Part shown: one piece after another, positions 17,244 through 25,140 of the stretch
How the letters are laid out: every line of letters begins with the position of its first letter
Numbering within the stretch: position 1 is the stretch's first letter
Assembly: GCF_034258515.1 (NCBI RefSeq)
Contig: NZ_CP139438.1
Span: 372,001 to 436,000, forward strand
Reading direction: 5' to 3'
DNA length: 64,000 nucleotides
Source of the DNA: Pseudarthrobacter oxydans
Lineage (GTDB): Bacteria; Actinomycetota; Actinomycetes; Actinomycetales; Micrococcaceae
Translations under genes and position numbers: made by a program
The notes under the pieces: generated by a model
Database searches by the model: none
Told to the model about the DNA's origin: nothing
The model's input: only the letters and a program-made list of their open reading frames with translations

Positions 17244-17861
17244 TCAGGATTCCTTGACGATGAGGCTGCCCACCTGGGTGGCGATCCGCCGCATGTCCTT
17301 GGTGACTTCCACCAGCTGGTTGGCGATGTCCCGGTTGCGGGAATACTGCGCCCATTTCATGTCCGCGATCATGTCCGCCACCCATACGCGGTGGGTGCGT
17401 TCGGCGCGCTTGGTGAGGCGGAGGATTTCGATCCAGTAGTCCTCGAGGTCATCGAGGTTATTGAGCCGGCGCATTGCATCCACGGTCAGTTCGGCCTGCC
17501 GGCTGATGATCTCCAGCTGGTCGGCGGCCCGCTTGGGCAGCCGCTCCAGCTTGTACAGGGCCACCAGCTCTGCCGCCGCGTCCATCTTCTCCATCGCCTC
17601 GTTGAGGTAGCGGGAGAGCGCGTACATGTCCTCGCGGGGCAGCGGGTTCACGAAACTGGAGCGCATATGCGTCAGGAGGGCGAAGTGCAGCTCCGCGGAC
17701 TTCGCCTCGTGGTTGTGCATGTCCTCTACCAGCTTGCCGTGTTCAGCAGCAGGGACGCCAAGAATTTCGGCCAGGGTGGCGGCAGCCAGCACAATCTGCT
17801 GGGCCAACTGCGAAAGGAGGTCCAGCCCGGCGGGCTCCTGGGGGAAAAGGCGCAGCTTCAC
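17244..17861 (-). CDS. DUF47 family PhoU-like accessory protein of PiT
   Basis: The 205-residue protein is all helical with repeated acidic/charged patterns, matching the DUF47 (PhoU_div) family. That family is nearly always next to a pit gene and is thought to regulate the transporter. MHNHEAKSAELHFALL resembles the metal-binding E/D-x3-D helices of PhoU. The gene overlaps nothing and is separated from pit by one base. There is a 317-base gap upstream that should contain the operon promoter. Confidence 0.9.
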   Translation of the reverse strand: MKLRLFPQEPAGLDLLSQLAQQIVLAAATLAEILGVPAAEHGKLVEDMHNHEAKSAELHFALLTHMRSSFVNPLPREDMYALSRYLNEAMEKMDAAAELVALYKLERLPKRAADQLEIISRQAELTVDAMRRLNNLDDLEDYWIEILRLTKRAERTHRVWVADMIADMKWAQYSRNRDIANQLVEVTKDMRRIATQVGSLIVKES

Positions 17862-18178
17862 GTGTTTACCGGTCTCCGGGGAAAAGTACGGGCGGGGTGT
17901 TGCTGCCGTGTGACTTGACTCCGGCGCGCAACTGAGCCAACTCTACCGGCCCGTAACTTGGTGCTTGGAAACAGGCCCGGAATGTCTGGGAAGACGGGCA
18001 GGAAAAGTGGCAGAAAAATGGTGCCGAACCGGATACGCCTCTCGGCGGTAGGCCGCTCTAGGCGGCTAATTGTTGAAGCCCGGGGGTTTCGCGGCTCGGC
18101 ACCGATTTCAGTTTTCTACTTTGGCTGGCGCAAGTCAATCTTGACAGATTGGGCAAGGGCGGGGCAGGCAGGGCGGTC
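17862..18178. other. Intergenic stretch without a gene
   Basis: This 317-base gap separates the start of the DUF47-pit operon from the end of the next minus-strand gene. No convincing reading frame, RNA or repeat was seen. TAGAGT on the minus strand near 17938 is a possible -10 element for DUF47-pit, but no matching -35 sits at good spacing. Confidence 0.4.
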
Positions 18179-18838
18179 TCAGTCGAGTTCGCCCAGCCGC
18201 CACGCGTTCGCGGCATGTTCCAGGTCCTCAGCGGTCTTCACCAGCTGGTGCGAGTTTCGGGTGAGCTTGCTGGCGTGCGCTTCGTTGCCGTGCTCGGCGC
18301 CGTCGGCGATGGTTGCCTGGCCGAGTGCCACAACCCGGCAAAAGGCTGCGGAACGTTCCAGCGCGACGTCGAACTCGCCGTCGAACGCGCCGGAGAGGAT
18401 GGCATCCGCCATGGCCCGCATCTCATCGGCGCCCGGTGGCTCGGCCGCTCCGGCCACCACGTTGGACACCTGGGCAGTGTCCTTTCCGGCCCGGAAGTAC
18501 ACCGAGATGCGCTCCGGGTCCTGGACCGTCGCAGCACGCAGGGCGTAGAGGCGCCACAACGCGCCGGGAAGCGAACGCGCGGGACTTTCGGCCCACATTT
18601 CCGCGATGGCTTCCAGCCCCTGCTCGTCGGCGAGCTTCACCAGGCGCTCAGTGACCACGGGATCGTCACTGTCGCGGCCGTGGCGGACCAAGGCCTGGGC
18701 CGCGAGGTGGGCCGCCTCCGAGACCCGCGCGGGATCCGCGCCCCCGGCAAAGGGCTCGAAGTCGATGGGAGCGAAGGGCTTGGGCTTATGGTGCCGGTTC
18801 GCGCCGCCGTAAGGACTGGATCCTGCTTGCTCACTCAT
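18179..18838 (-). CDS. Conserved actinobacterial protein of unknown function
   Basis: The 219-residue protein has no membrane segment or catalytic motif that I recognise. The N-terminal 30 residues are polar and basic (GGANRHHKPKPFAP). The rest is alpha-helical with repeats of alanine-rich helices (AAHLAAQALVRHG, LPGALWRLYALRA), giving an armadillo-like impression. TAGCGT six bases before the ATG at 18838 indicates a leaderless message. Neighbours give no hint of its role. Confidence 0.65.
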   Translation of the reverse strand: MSEQAGSSPYGGANRHHKPKPFAPIDFEPFAGGADPARVSEAAHLAAQALVRHGRDSDDPVVTERLVKLADEQGLEAIAEMWAESPARSLPGALWRLYALRAATVQDPERISVYFRAGKDTAQVSNVVAGAAEPPGADEMRAMADAILSGAFDGEFDVALERSAAFCRVVALGQATIADGAEHGNEAHASKLTRNSHQLVKTAEDLEHAANAWRLGELD

Positions 18839-18844
18839 GCCCCC

Positions 18845-18850
18845 ACGCTA
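18845..18850 (-). promoter_or_regulatory. -10 element TAGCGT for a leaderless transcript
   Basis: On the minus strand TAGCGT is separated by six bases from the ATG at 18838. It defines the start of the conserved helical protein and is one of several such arrangements in this window. Confidence 0.5.
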
Positions 18851-19026
18851 CTCCTGTGCCAAGGCGGAAATCGAGCATCCGTGCTCCCCGGCCGTCGCGT
18901 GATTCCGGGCCGACAGCGGTTTGGCAGCGTCGTGCGAACGCGCCGGAACCATGGGTTAGAGTATTAACGTCCAGAAATGGACTAGGCCGTATTGGCCAGC
19001 GCCGACGGCGCTGAACCATTCGGCGG

Positions 19027-19099
19027 GGGCCTTTAGCTCAGTTGGTAGAGCATCGGACTTTTAATCCGTGGGTCGTGGGTTCGAGCCCCACAGGGCCCA
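19027..19099 (+). tRNA. tRNA-Lys (anticodon TTT)
   Basis: The sequence folds as a standard tRNA. The acceptor stem GGGCCTT pairs with AGGGCCC, with one G-U pair. The D arm is GCTC-AGTTGGTA-GAGC, the anticodon stem CGGA/TCCG, and the T arm GTGGG-TTCGAGC-CCCAC. The anticodon loop CTTTTAA puts TTT at 19060-19062, reading AAA and AAG. The discriminator is A and no CCA is encoded. A strong terminator follows. A possible -10 (TAGAGT) lies near 18957. Confidence 0.97.
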
Positions 19100-19118
19100 C
19101 TCTTTTAGCGAAGAGTGG

Positions 19119-19160
19119 AAACCCCCGGTTCCTTGCACCTGCAGGGAACCGGGGGTTTTT
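19119..19160 (+). terminator. Rho-independent terminator of tRNA-Lys
   Basis: AACCCCCGGTTCC at 19120-19132 pairs with GGAACCGGGGGTT at 19145-19157 around a 12-base loop. The stem runs into TTTTT, a full intrinsic terminator about 20 bases after the tRNA. On the minus strand the A-run likewise gives a T-run, so it may also stop transcripts from the DUF302 gene. Confidence 0.9.
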
Positions 19161-19207
19161 CGTTGAGTTCATGCCGGATCCGAGCATCAGCGCCCGGGAC
19201 TGGCGGA

Positions 19208-19615
19208 TTAGTCGCTCAAGGCGTCAAGGACTTTGCGCAGCCGGGCACCGGCGTCGTCGGCAACCTCTTTGACGGCCGGCGCAGCGCTAAGCCGGGCCAT
19301 GGTCTGGGGGTCGATGGCCTCGACAGTGGTGGCTCCCGCGTCTTTGCTGCGGCGTACGACGACATTACAGGGCAGGAGCGCGCCCATTTCCGGCTCTGCA
19401 GCAAGCGCCCGGCTGGCCAGCGCAGGGTTGCAGGCGCCAAGGATGACGTAGTCGCCGACGGCCTCGGCGGCTTCGGTGCCAAGCTTGGCTTCGAAGGTGG
19501 ACCGGACGTCGATTTCCGTGAGTACTCCGAAGCCCTGCGCTGACAGGGCATCCCGGGTGCGGTCCAGGGCTTCGGCCCATGGAAGAGCGATGGTGGTGCT
19601 GAGCGTGTACGTCAT
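19208..19615 (-). CDS. DUF302 domain protein
   Basis: The 135-residue protein matches DUF302: TIALPWAEALDRTRDALSAQGFGVLTEIDV at the front and ILGACNPALASRALAAEP with the family cysteine (near residue 62). The middle reads MGALLPCNVVVR. AAGGAG lies five bases before the ATG. DUF302 genes often accompany copper or sulfur-species response genes, and the intergenic region here carries a CsoR/CstR-type operator. No copper chaperone, CopA ATPase or csoR gene is adjacent. The molecular role of DUF302 is unsettled. Confidence 0.88.
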   Translation of the reverse strand: MTYTLSTTIALPWAEALDRTRDALSAQGFGVLTEIDVRSTFEAKLGTEAAEAVGDYVILGACNPALASRALAAEPEMGALLPCNVVVRRSKDAGATTVEAIDPQTMARLSAAPAVKEVADDAGARLRKVLDALSD

Positions 19616-19702
19616 GATTCTCCTTGGGTGGGCTTGACAGTGAATGTGATCGGGCGAGGGAAAAGAAGGACTTCTCCATAGATCGGGTCTTCCGTCCAGC
19701 TT

Positions 19703-19718
19703 ATACCCCCTGGGGTGT
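19703..19718. promoter_or_regulatory. CsoR/CstR-like operator
   Basis: ATACCCCCTGGGGTGT has the form A-T-A-CCCC-x2-GGGG-T-x-T, the C-tract/G-tract pseudo-palindrome recognised by CsoR-family copper and persulfide sensors. One base breaks the outer symmetry. It lies in the divergent region between the DUF302 gene (ATG 19615) and the LacI gene (start 19769). DUF302 families are commonly under such control, so it more likely serves that gene. Confidence 0.55.
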
Positions 19719-19768
19719 TTTTCTCCGAGCGGAAGCCGCAATCCTCTGCACGCAGGCAGAATAGGCAC

Positions 19769-20797
19769 ATGGCAAAAAGTAGCAAGGGGCGGATGCCGCG
19801 CCTTGAAGATGTGGCGGACAGGGCCGGGGTTTCCCACCAGACAGTCTCCCGGGTGATCAACAACCACCCCAATGTCAGCGGATCGACGCGCGCGAAGGTG
19901 GAGGCCGCCATCGCCGAGCTGGGGTACCGCCGGAATACCGCCGCCCGCAGCCTGGTCACCCGGCGCTCGCAGACCATCGGCGTCCTGGCCAGCGAGCTGT
20001 CCCAATACGGTCCGGCCAACACACTCCTGGGGGTTGAACAGGCCGCCCGGAACGCCGGCTATTTTGTCAGCATCGCAGCCCTCCGCGAGGTAGGCAGGGA
20101 TGCCATTTCCGACGCCGTCAACCACTTCATGGACCAGGCCGTTGACGGAATTGCCGTGCTGGTGCCGCACGCCGACACCCTGCTGGCCCTGGAAGAAATG
20201 CGCCTGCCCGTGCCTGTGGTGGCGGTGGGGTCCCTTGGCAGCAGCAGTGTCAGCGGGGCCATGGTGGACCAGCGCCGCGGCGCCGAGCTCGCCGTAGAGC
20301 ACCTGATCAGCCGGGGCCACCGCCGGATCGGCCATATCGCCGGACCGCAGGACTGGACGGACGGTTCAGAACGCGCCGAAGGCTGGCGCGAGGCACTCAG
20401 GGCTGCCGATCTGGCCGACGACCTCCTGGTGCAGGGCGATTGGAGTGCCGGCAGCGGGTATGAGGCAGGCCGGAAGCTCGCGGCCGACCGGACCGCGACG
20501 GCTCTCTTCGTGGGCAACGACCAGATGGCCCTGGGCGTGCTGCGCGCCTTCGCGGAAGCGGGGGTCCGGGTGCCCGACGACGTCTCCGTGGTGGGGTTCG
20601 ACGACCAGCCGGAATCGGGGTACTTCACCCCGCCGCTCACCACGGTGCGGCAGGACTTCGAGGAGCTGGGCCGGCGCTGCATGGACATCATGCTTAAGGA
20701 GATCGAAGCCGGCGCCGACGTCAGCTCCACTGTGGTCACGCCGGAACTGGTCCTCCGGGCGAGCACGGCACCGCCCGCGCAACCGGAAAAATCCTGA
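19769..20797 (+). CDS. LacI-family transcriptional regulator
   Basis: The N-terminus is a LacI helix-turn-helix with hinge (RLEDVADRAGVSHQTVSRVINNHPNVSGSTRAKVEAAIAELGY begins near residue 10). A periplasmic-binding-protein-like sensor domain of about 280 residues follows (GVLASELSQYGPA, VDGIAVLVPH, ALFVGNDQMALGVLRA). The start is placed at ATG 19769; a further-upstream start would overlap the operator-like site. It transcribes away from the DUF302 gene, and no sugar gene follows, so its target is not evident. The inducer is probably a sugar. Confidence 0.9.
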   Translation: MAKSSKGRMPRLEDVADRAGVSHQTVSRVINNHPNVSGSTRAKVEAAIAELGYRRNTAARSLVTRRSQTIGVLASELSQYGPANTLLGVEQAARNAGYFVSIAALREVGRDAISDAVNHFMDQAVDGIAVLVPHADTLLALEEMRLPVPVVAVGSLGSSSVSGAMVDQRRGAELAVEHLISRGHRRIGHIAGPQDWTDGSERAEGWREALRAADLADDLLVQGDWSAGSGYEAGRKLAADRTATALFVGNDQMALGVLRAFAEAGVRVPDDVSVVGFDDQPESGYFTPPLTTVRQDFEELGRRCMDIMLKEIEAGADVSSTVVTPELVLRASTAPPAQPEKS

Positions 20798-20815
20798 ACA
20801 AATTTCCATGCAAGT

Positions 20816-20844
20816 GCATCCAACCTTGATGCTGCGCCGGTAGT
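20816..20844 (+). promoter_or_regulatory. Candidate ECF (SigK-like) promoter
   Basis: GCATCC at 20816-20821 and CCGGTAGT at 20837-20844 are 15 bases apart. Mycobacterial SigK promoters have a -35 containing CATCC and a -10 starting CCG, so the pair is a plausible target of the ECF factor encoded downstream at 22580. It lies about 50 bases before the DUF4397 gene start. The assignment is inference from similarity and position. Confidence 0.4.
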
Positions 20845-20894
20845 AGGGGTGTAAGCAAAAACGCCCGCGCAGCGGGCCGATCAAGGAGAAGGAC

Positions 20895-21728
20895 ATGCGC
20901 AACAGGATTTTTACAGCAGGCGCCGGTGTGGCGGCAATCGCGGCGGCCATCGCTCTCGCCGGCCCGGCCCACGCTGCGGAGGGGGACGCGCAGCTGTCCG
21001 TCCTCCACGGTGTACCGGGCTTGACCGTGGATGTCTGGGTCAACGGAGACCGGACCCTGGACGACTTCACTCCCGGCAGCCTTGCCGGCCCGCTGGCACT
21101 GCCGCCAGGGGCCTACGAACTCGCCATCACCGCCTCCGATGCCGCGGACGCGTCCGCGGCCGTCATCGGCCCGGTCAGTGTCACCCTGGCCGCCAACGGC
21201 AACTACACCGCAGTCGCCAACCTCGACGCAGCAGGCAAACCCACCGCCAACCTCTTCACCAACAACGTTTCCCGGATCGAGGCCGGCAAAGGCAAACTGA
21301 CCGTCCGGCACACGGCGGCAGCTCCCGCCGTGGACGTCCTCGCCGGCGGTGCCGCCGTTGTTACCAACCTCGCCAACCCGAACGAACAGACCCTCACGCT
21401 TGACCCCGGCACCGTTTCGGCCGCAGTCGCTGCCACGGGAACCACGGCACCGGTGATCGGCCCGGCCGACGTCACGATCGCTGAAGGTACGCACACCATC
21501 GTGTACGCCTGGGGCAGCCTGGCGGACAAGAACCTCCAGTTGGCCGTCCAGACCATCGAGGGCCTGCACTCAGCTCCCGCCTCGGTGCCTGGAGCCCGTG
21601 ACGGCTCCGGCGATGTTGCCTCGACTGGCCCGGCAGTACTCGCGGTCGGTTTCGGAGCGGCAGCGCTGGCCCTGCTCATCGGCGGCCTGGGCGTAGCCCG
21701 CACCGTGGCCGCCCGCCGGGCGGAGTAG
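20895..21728 (+). CDS. Secreted DUF4397-domain surface protein
   Basis: A Sec signal peptide ends near AHA (residue 27). The body consists of DUF4397 beta-sandwich repeats: AQLSVLHGVPGLTVDVWVNG begins the first, and KLTVRHTAAAPAVDVLAGG the second. The C-terminus has a DVASTGPAVLAVG linker, a hydrophobic helix of about 25 residues and a basic end (RTVAARRAE), as in wall or membrane anchored proteins. AAGGAGAAGG precedes the ATG. It is the first gene of a group with a sortase, an ECF sigma factor and its anti-sigma factor. The sortase may act on it, although a canonical LPxTG is not present. Confidence 0.82.
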   Translation: MRNRIFTAGAGVAAIAAAIALAGPAHAAEGDAQLSVLHGVPGLTVDVWVNGDRTLDDFTPGSLAGPLALPPGAYELAITASDAADASAAVIGPVSVTLAANGNYTAVANLDAAGKPTANLFTNNVSRIEAGKGKLTVRHTAAAPAVDVLAGGAAVVTNLANPNEQTLTLDPGTVSAAVAATGTTAPVIGPADVTIAEGTHTIVYAWGSLADKNLQLAVQTIEGLHSAPASVPGARDGSGDVASTGPAVLAVGFGAAALALLIGGLGVARTVAARRAE

Positions 21729-21736
21729 ACCCCGCT

Positions 21737-21768
21737 GACGGCCGCCCGGTGAAAGCCGGGCGGCCGTC
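21737..21768 (+). terminator. Hairpin between DUF4397 gene and sortase
   Basis: GACGGCCGCCCGG at 21737-21749 pairs perfectly with CCGGGCGGCCGTC at 21756-21768 around a six-base loop. CCCCTTGT follows, with no long T-run. It lies eight bases after the surface-protein stop and could reduce expression of the sortase and sigma genes relative to it. Confidence 0.6.
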
Positions 21769-21827
21769 CCCTTGTCCCATCAGATGCAGGTTCCCGCCCA
21801 GGCGCGGACGCAAGAAAGGCCGGACAG

Positions 21828-22583
21828 ATGGACCCGATACAACAAGCCGGCAAGGCAGGCGCCGGCCCGGCCAATGCCGGACAGGTTAAGGCAATCACGA
21901 CGAAGGCAGGGGAGTGCCGCCGTCGTCCTTCCGCTTTTTCTGTCGCCGGGCTCCTGTTCGCGGCCGCACTGCTGCTTCCCGGCTGCGCGGCGCAACCGGC
22001 CCAGCAGGCTCCAGCCTCCCCGCCGGCAGCCAGCCAGGCTGGCGCGACGAGTCCAGCCCAGCGGGAAAGCTCAGCCGCCGGGACTGCGCCGGTTCCGGAG
22101 ATTCCGGTGCGGCCCGCCACTCCGGAATCAACGGCCGCGGAGCCTTCCCCGGTTTCGCTCACGGTGGCCGGGACTTCCATCGACATGCCCGTAGTTCCGG
22201 TGGGAGTTGCGGAGGGCGGGGCCATGGAAATCCCGGACGCCTTCGACCGGGCGGGCTGGTACCGGTTCGGCCCGGCCCCGGGAGCCGCGGCCGGTACTGC
22301 CGTCATTGCGGGGCACATCGACACGAAATCGGACACCGCACCGTTCTCGCAGCTGAAAACGGTGGCGGCAGGAACCCTGGTGCAGGTAGGGCGGCAGGGT
22401 GCCCCTGCCCTGAACTACCGGGTGGTCGGGGTGGAACTGATGGCCAAGGACAGGTTCGACGGAAGCTCCGTGTTCCGGCGCTCGGGCCCGCATGAACTCA
22501 AGGTTGTCACCTGCGGCGGCGAATGGCTGGACGAACGAATGGACTACAGCGACAATGTGATTGTCACCGCGGTCCTTGAGTGA
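21828..22583 (+). CDS. Class F-type sortase (actinobacterial)
   Basis: Sortases are membrane cysteine transpeptidases. The catalytic triad is His163 (AGHIDT), Cys229 (VVTCGG) and Arg237 (DERMDYS). The N-terminus has a hydrophobic segment ending in LPGC, so it is either a membrane anchor or a lipoprotein signal. A Pro/Ala/Ser/Thr linker of about 80 residues leads to the sortase domain. The spacing of the motifs and absence of a C-terminal extension suggest the actinobacterial class F. Its TGA overlaps the GTG start of the sigma gene by four bases. Confidence 0.85.
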   Translation: MDPIQQAGKAGAGPANAGQVKAITTKAGECRRRPSAFSVAGLLFAAALLLPGCAAQPAQQAPASPPAASQAGATSPAQRESSAAGTAPVPEIPVRPATPESTAAEPSPVSLTVAGTSIDMPVVPVGVAEGGAMEIPDAFDRAGWYRFGPAPGAAAGTAVIAGHIDTKSDTAPFSQLKTVAAGTLVQVGRQGAPALNYRVVGVELMAKDRFDGSSVFRRSGPHELKVVTCGGEWLDERMDYSDNVIVTAVLE

Positions 22584-23212
22584 GCGGTGATGCTGCCTTG
22601 AACCTCGCCACCGATGCCGCGAAGGAGCCACGTTTGGTACCTCCCGACCAGGCTTCGCGGGGTTGGGAAGATGAGCTCACACCCTCCTTCCTGGCCGGAG
22701 ACGAACGCGCCCTGGCGGCCGCCTACCGTGAATTCGCGCCGCTGGTGCACACCCTTGCATTGCGTTCGCTGCCGGACCGCTCGGCGGCGGACGATGTTAC
22801 CCAGGAGGTCTTCATCCGCGTGTGGCGCTCCCGGAGCACCTTCAATCCGCAGGTTGCGAGGCTTCCGGCGTGGATTGTGGGCATCACCCGGAATGTCATC
22901 TCGGACACCCTGTCCGCATCGGCCCGGGAAACGCGGAAAGCCCTCGCGGTGGCGGGAGCCGGCCTGGCCGACGAAGCCGGGAACGGCCTTGAAGACGCGG
23001 AACTCCTGGCGGACAGGATCCTCCTGGACGGGGAACTGGACAGGCTTGGCGAACCCCAGGGGTCCATCATGAAGCTTGCCTTCTACGATGACCTGACCCA
23101 TGAGCAGATATCGCGGAAACTTGGCCTGCCCCTTGGTACCGTCAAAAGCCACATCCGCCGCAGCCTGTCGCACCTGAGAAACAGATTGGAGGTAAACCAT
23201 GCCGCATCTTGA
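22580..23212 (+). CDS. ECF RNA polymerase sigma factor, SigK-like
   Basis: The protein has region 2 (YREFAPLVHTLALRSLPDRSAADDVTQEVFIRVW) and region 4 with a helix-turn-helix (MKLAFYDDLTHEQISRKLGLPLGTVKSHIRRSLSHL), and no region 3, so it is an ECF factor. Its gene order, sigma then membrane anti-sigma with a ZAS motif, matches SigK/RskA. It is translationally coupled to the sortase by GTGA and overlaps the anti-sigma gene by 14 bases. It may autoregulate through a site upstream of the DUF4397 gene. Confidence 0.88.
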   Translation: MSGDAALNLATDAAKEPRLVPPDQASRGWEDELTPSFLAGDERALAAAYREFAPLVHTLALRSLPDRSAADDVTQEVFIRVWRSRSTFNPQVARLPAWIVGITRNVISDTLSASARETRKALAVAGAGLADEAGNGLEDAELLADRILLDGELDRLGEPQGSIMKLAFYDDLTHEQISRKLGLPLGTVKSHIRRSLSHLRNRLEVNHAAS

Positions 23213-23942
23213 TCCGGAAGAGTTGAGCCTCCTTGCCCTGTACGACGACTGGGACGACGGCGGCAGGGAGCACCTGCGGGTCTGCCCGGAGTGCGCGGCA
23301 GACTTTGCTGCGCTTCGCCGGGCGGTGGAGGCGGTAAAGACCACGCCGGATGCCGGCAGCCTCGAGCGCCCCGGCCCCCACGTGTGGGCCGGGATCCATC
23401 GGGAACTGGGCCTGTCCGGGTCTGTGCAGGAAGATCCGTTGGCCAGCGCCGGGCACAAGGCCGCGGCGGAGCCTGTTTCCCTGCAGGACAGGGCCGGAAC
23501 CCGCCCGGCCCGGCGCGCAGCCTGGTGGCAGCGCCCGGGAACCTGGATGGCTGCTGCCGCGGCGGCCGTGCTTGTCACCGCAGGTGCTGTGTGGTCGCTC
23601 AACCAGGCGCCCCGGCCGCTTGCGGAGGCGGACCTGGCACCACTTGCCCAGTTCTCCGCCGCCGGTTCGGCAAAGGTGGTGGAGGCGGCGGACGGCTCCC
23701 GTGCCTTGGAGGTACAGCTCAGCAAGGACGAGGCGAAGGGCTACCAGGAAGTCTGGCTGATCGCCCCCGACCTTTCACGGCTGGTGAGCCTGGGCGTGAT
23801 GAATTCCGAATCGGGGACCTTCCAACTGCCCGCCGGCCTGGAGCTCTCGGAGTACCCCATTGTTGACGTCTCTGACGAGCCCGTGGACGGCAATCCGGCC
23901 CATTCAAGCGTCAGCATCGCCAGGGGCACGCTCAAAACCTGA
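23199..23942 (+). CDS. RskA-type membrane anti-sigma factor
   Basis: Residues H25, C29 and C32 form the H-x3-C-x2-C zinc anti-sigma motif (HLRVCPEC) that binds the sigma factor. One membrane helix lies at about residues 115-135. The outer domain of about 110 residues resembles RskA (LAPLAQFSAAGSAKVVEA, QEVWLIAPD). In known systems a stepwise proteolysis of such a protein frees the sigma factor. The overlap with the sigma gene supports a partner pair. The inducing signal is unknown. Confidence 0.88.
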   Translation: MPHLDPEELSLLALYDDWDDGGREHLRVCPECAADFAALRRAVEAVKTTPDAGSLERPGPHVWAGIHRELGLSGSVQEDPLASAGHKAAAEPVSLQDRAGTRPARRAAWWQRPGTWMAAAAAAVLVTAGAVWSLNQAPRPLAEADLAPLAQFSAAGSAKVVEAADGSRALEVQLSKDEAKGYQEVWLIAPDLSRLVSLGVMNSESGTFQLPAGLELSEYPIVDVSDEPVDGNPAHSSVSIARGTLKT

Positions 23943-23961
23943 GCCGCCCCTGCCGCTCCGG

Positions 23962-24915
23962 CTAGTGGCCGAAGTGGGCGCGGGGCGGACCCTCGGGAAG
24001 CCGCTCGAGGATGTCCTCCGCCACCTGGCGCAGCTTGATGTTCCGGTGGCTGGACGCCTTGGCGAGGATGGCAAACGCCTCGTGGTAGGAGCACCGGTTC
24101 TGCGCCATGATCACTCCACAGGCGACATTGATTGATGTCCGGCTGTCCAGCGCCGAGCGCAGGTCGGTGGCCATGGACCTGGCGGAGTGGAGGCTGATGG
24201 CCACTCCCAGGCTGGGCGCGGCAAGTCCGGCGAAGGTGCGGGCTTCGGCGATGACCTGCAGCGGGAAAGCCTTGGCGTCCTGGGTGAAGAATGCCAGGGC
24301 CGCACCTATGTCCCCATCAGCGGTTCCGTCCGCAGCCCCACTGTCCGCATAACCGGTTGCCATCCGGAGCCGAACCCCCATCGCGCTGCCGAACCCTGCC
24401 AGCTGCAGCTGGGTGGAATACCGCGGCCACCGGAAGTCCCCGTTCCGCTGGAGCACCGCCACGGGATGGCCGCCTGACAGGATGTCGTTGACCGGGCCTT
24501 CCTTGGCTTCCTGCTCCCACTCCAAAACACGGACCACGTCGTCCGACGTGCCGGTGGCGGCTGGATTCCTCTTGGGCTGGCGCACCACCACCCCGCACTC
24601 GATCCGGATCCCCGTGGCCCGCACCACTGACCGGACGGCCGCGGCCGCCAGCAGGTCGAGGGATTCAATCAGGCTGGGGGTGCCGGTCACCAGGTCAAGC
24701 ACCAGCCCATCCGGGGTGCCGGACTCCGCCGGCCTTCCAGGGACGGGCCGCGCCGGCGCCTGCCGCCGGTCCAGGCCCTGCCGGGAACGAAGAGGGCCGG
24801 CGACGGCTGGGGGAGAGGCCTTGGTCTCAAAGGCCTCCTCGTCGCCGGCCCCGCTTAATACCCGCGTCCGATGGACCGGGAAGCCTGCGCTTGCCTGCTG
24901 TGCGTGCATTGCCAT
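23962..24915 (-). CDS. GAF and ANTAR domain transcription antitermination regulator
   Basis: The last 60 residues form an ANTAR RNA-binding domain (SRTSINVACGVIMAQNRCSYHEAFAILAKASSHRNIKLRQVAEDIL), which acts by binding paired hairpins in mRNA leaders. A GAF-like sensor occupies about residues 75-240. The first 70 residues are low-complexity. The ATG at 24915 is chosen because GGGGGTGTGAG precedes it. A similar protein occurs at 50589. Its target RNA is not evident nearby. Confidence 0.83.
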   Translation of the reverse strand: MAMHAQQASAGFPVHRTRVLSGAGDEEAFETKASPPAVAGPLRSRQGLDRRQAPARPVPGRPAESGTPDGLVLDLVTGTPSLIESLDLLAAAAVRSVVRATGIRIECGVVVRQPKRNPAATGTSDDVVRVLEWEQEAKEGPVNDILSGGHPVAVLQRNGDFRWPRYSTQLQLAGFGSAMGVRLRMATGYADSGAADGTADGDIGAALAFFTQDAKAFPLQVIAEARTFAGLAAPSLGVAISLHSARSMATDLRSALDSRTSINVACGVIMAQNRCSYHEAFAILAKASSHRNIKLRQVAEDILERLPEGPPRAHFGH

Positions 24916-25103
24916 CTCACACCCCCTAGTGAGCCAAGTACCAGGCCGGAACACGTCTTGTCTCTGTGAAGAAAGTAGTTCCGCCGCAGGTCCCGGCGAA
25001 CGCGTAAGAGGTACCCGACTTTGAGATTAGGTACTACTTGGATTTTCGCCTCCACCACCAGCCTGTGCTTGACTCCTGCCGTCGCAGCACGAACAATGCT
25101 TTC

Positions 25104-25115
25104 TATAACGTTGTA
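25104..25115. promoter_or_regulatory. LacI-type operator upstream of the GH51 gene
   Basis: TATAACGTTGTA is a near-perfect palindrome centred on CG, the usual shape of LacI-family operators. It lies 26 bases before the GTG start of the arabinofuranosidase gene at 25141. The LacI regulator at 27449 is the nearest candidate to bind it. Confidence 0.55.
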
Positions 25116-25140
25116 AAAGGACGAAGACGAGGACGTTTTA

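Noticed and set aside
17958..18548. Possible 196-residue gene on the plus strand
   Set aside because: It overlaps most of the conserved minus-strand gene at 18179 and shows no coding signature of its own.
19119..19160. Considered as a tRNA-like or riboswitch structure
   Set aside because: The stem with T-run right behind a tRNA gene is a plain terminator.
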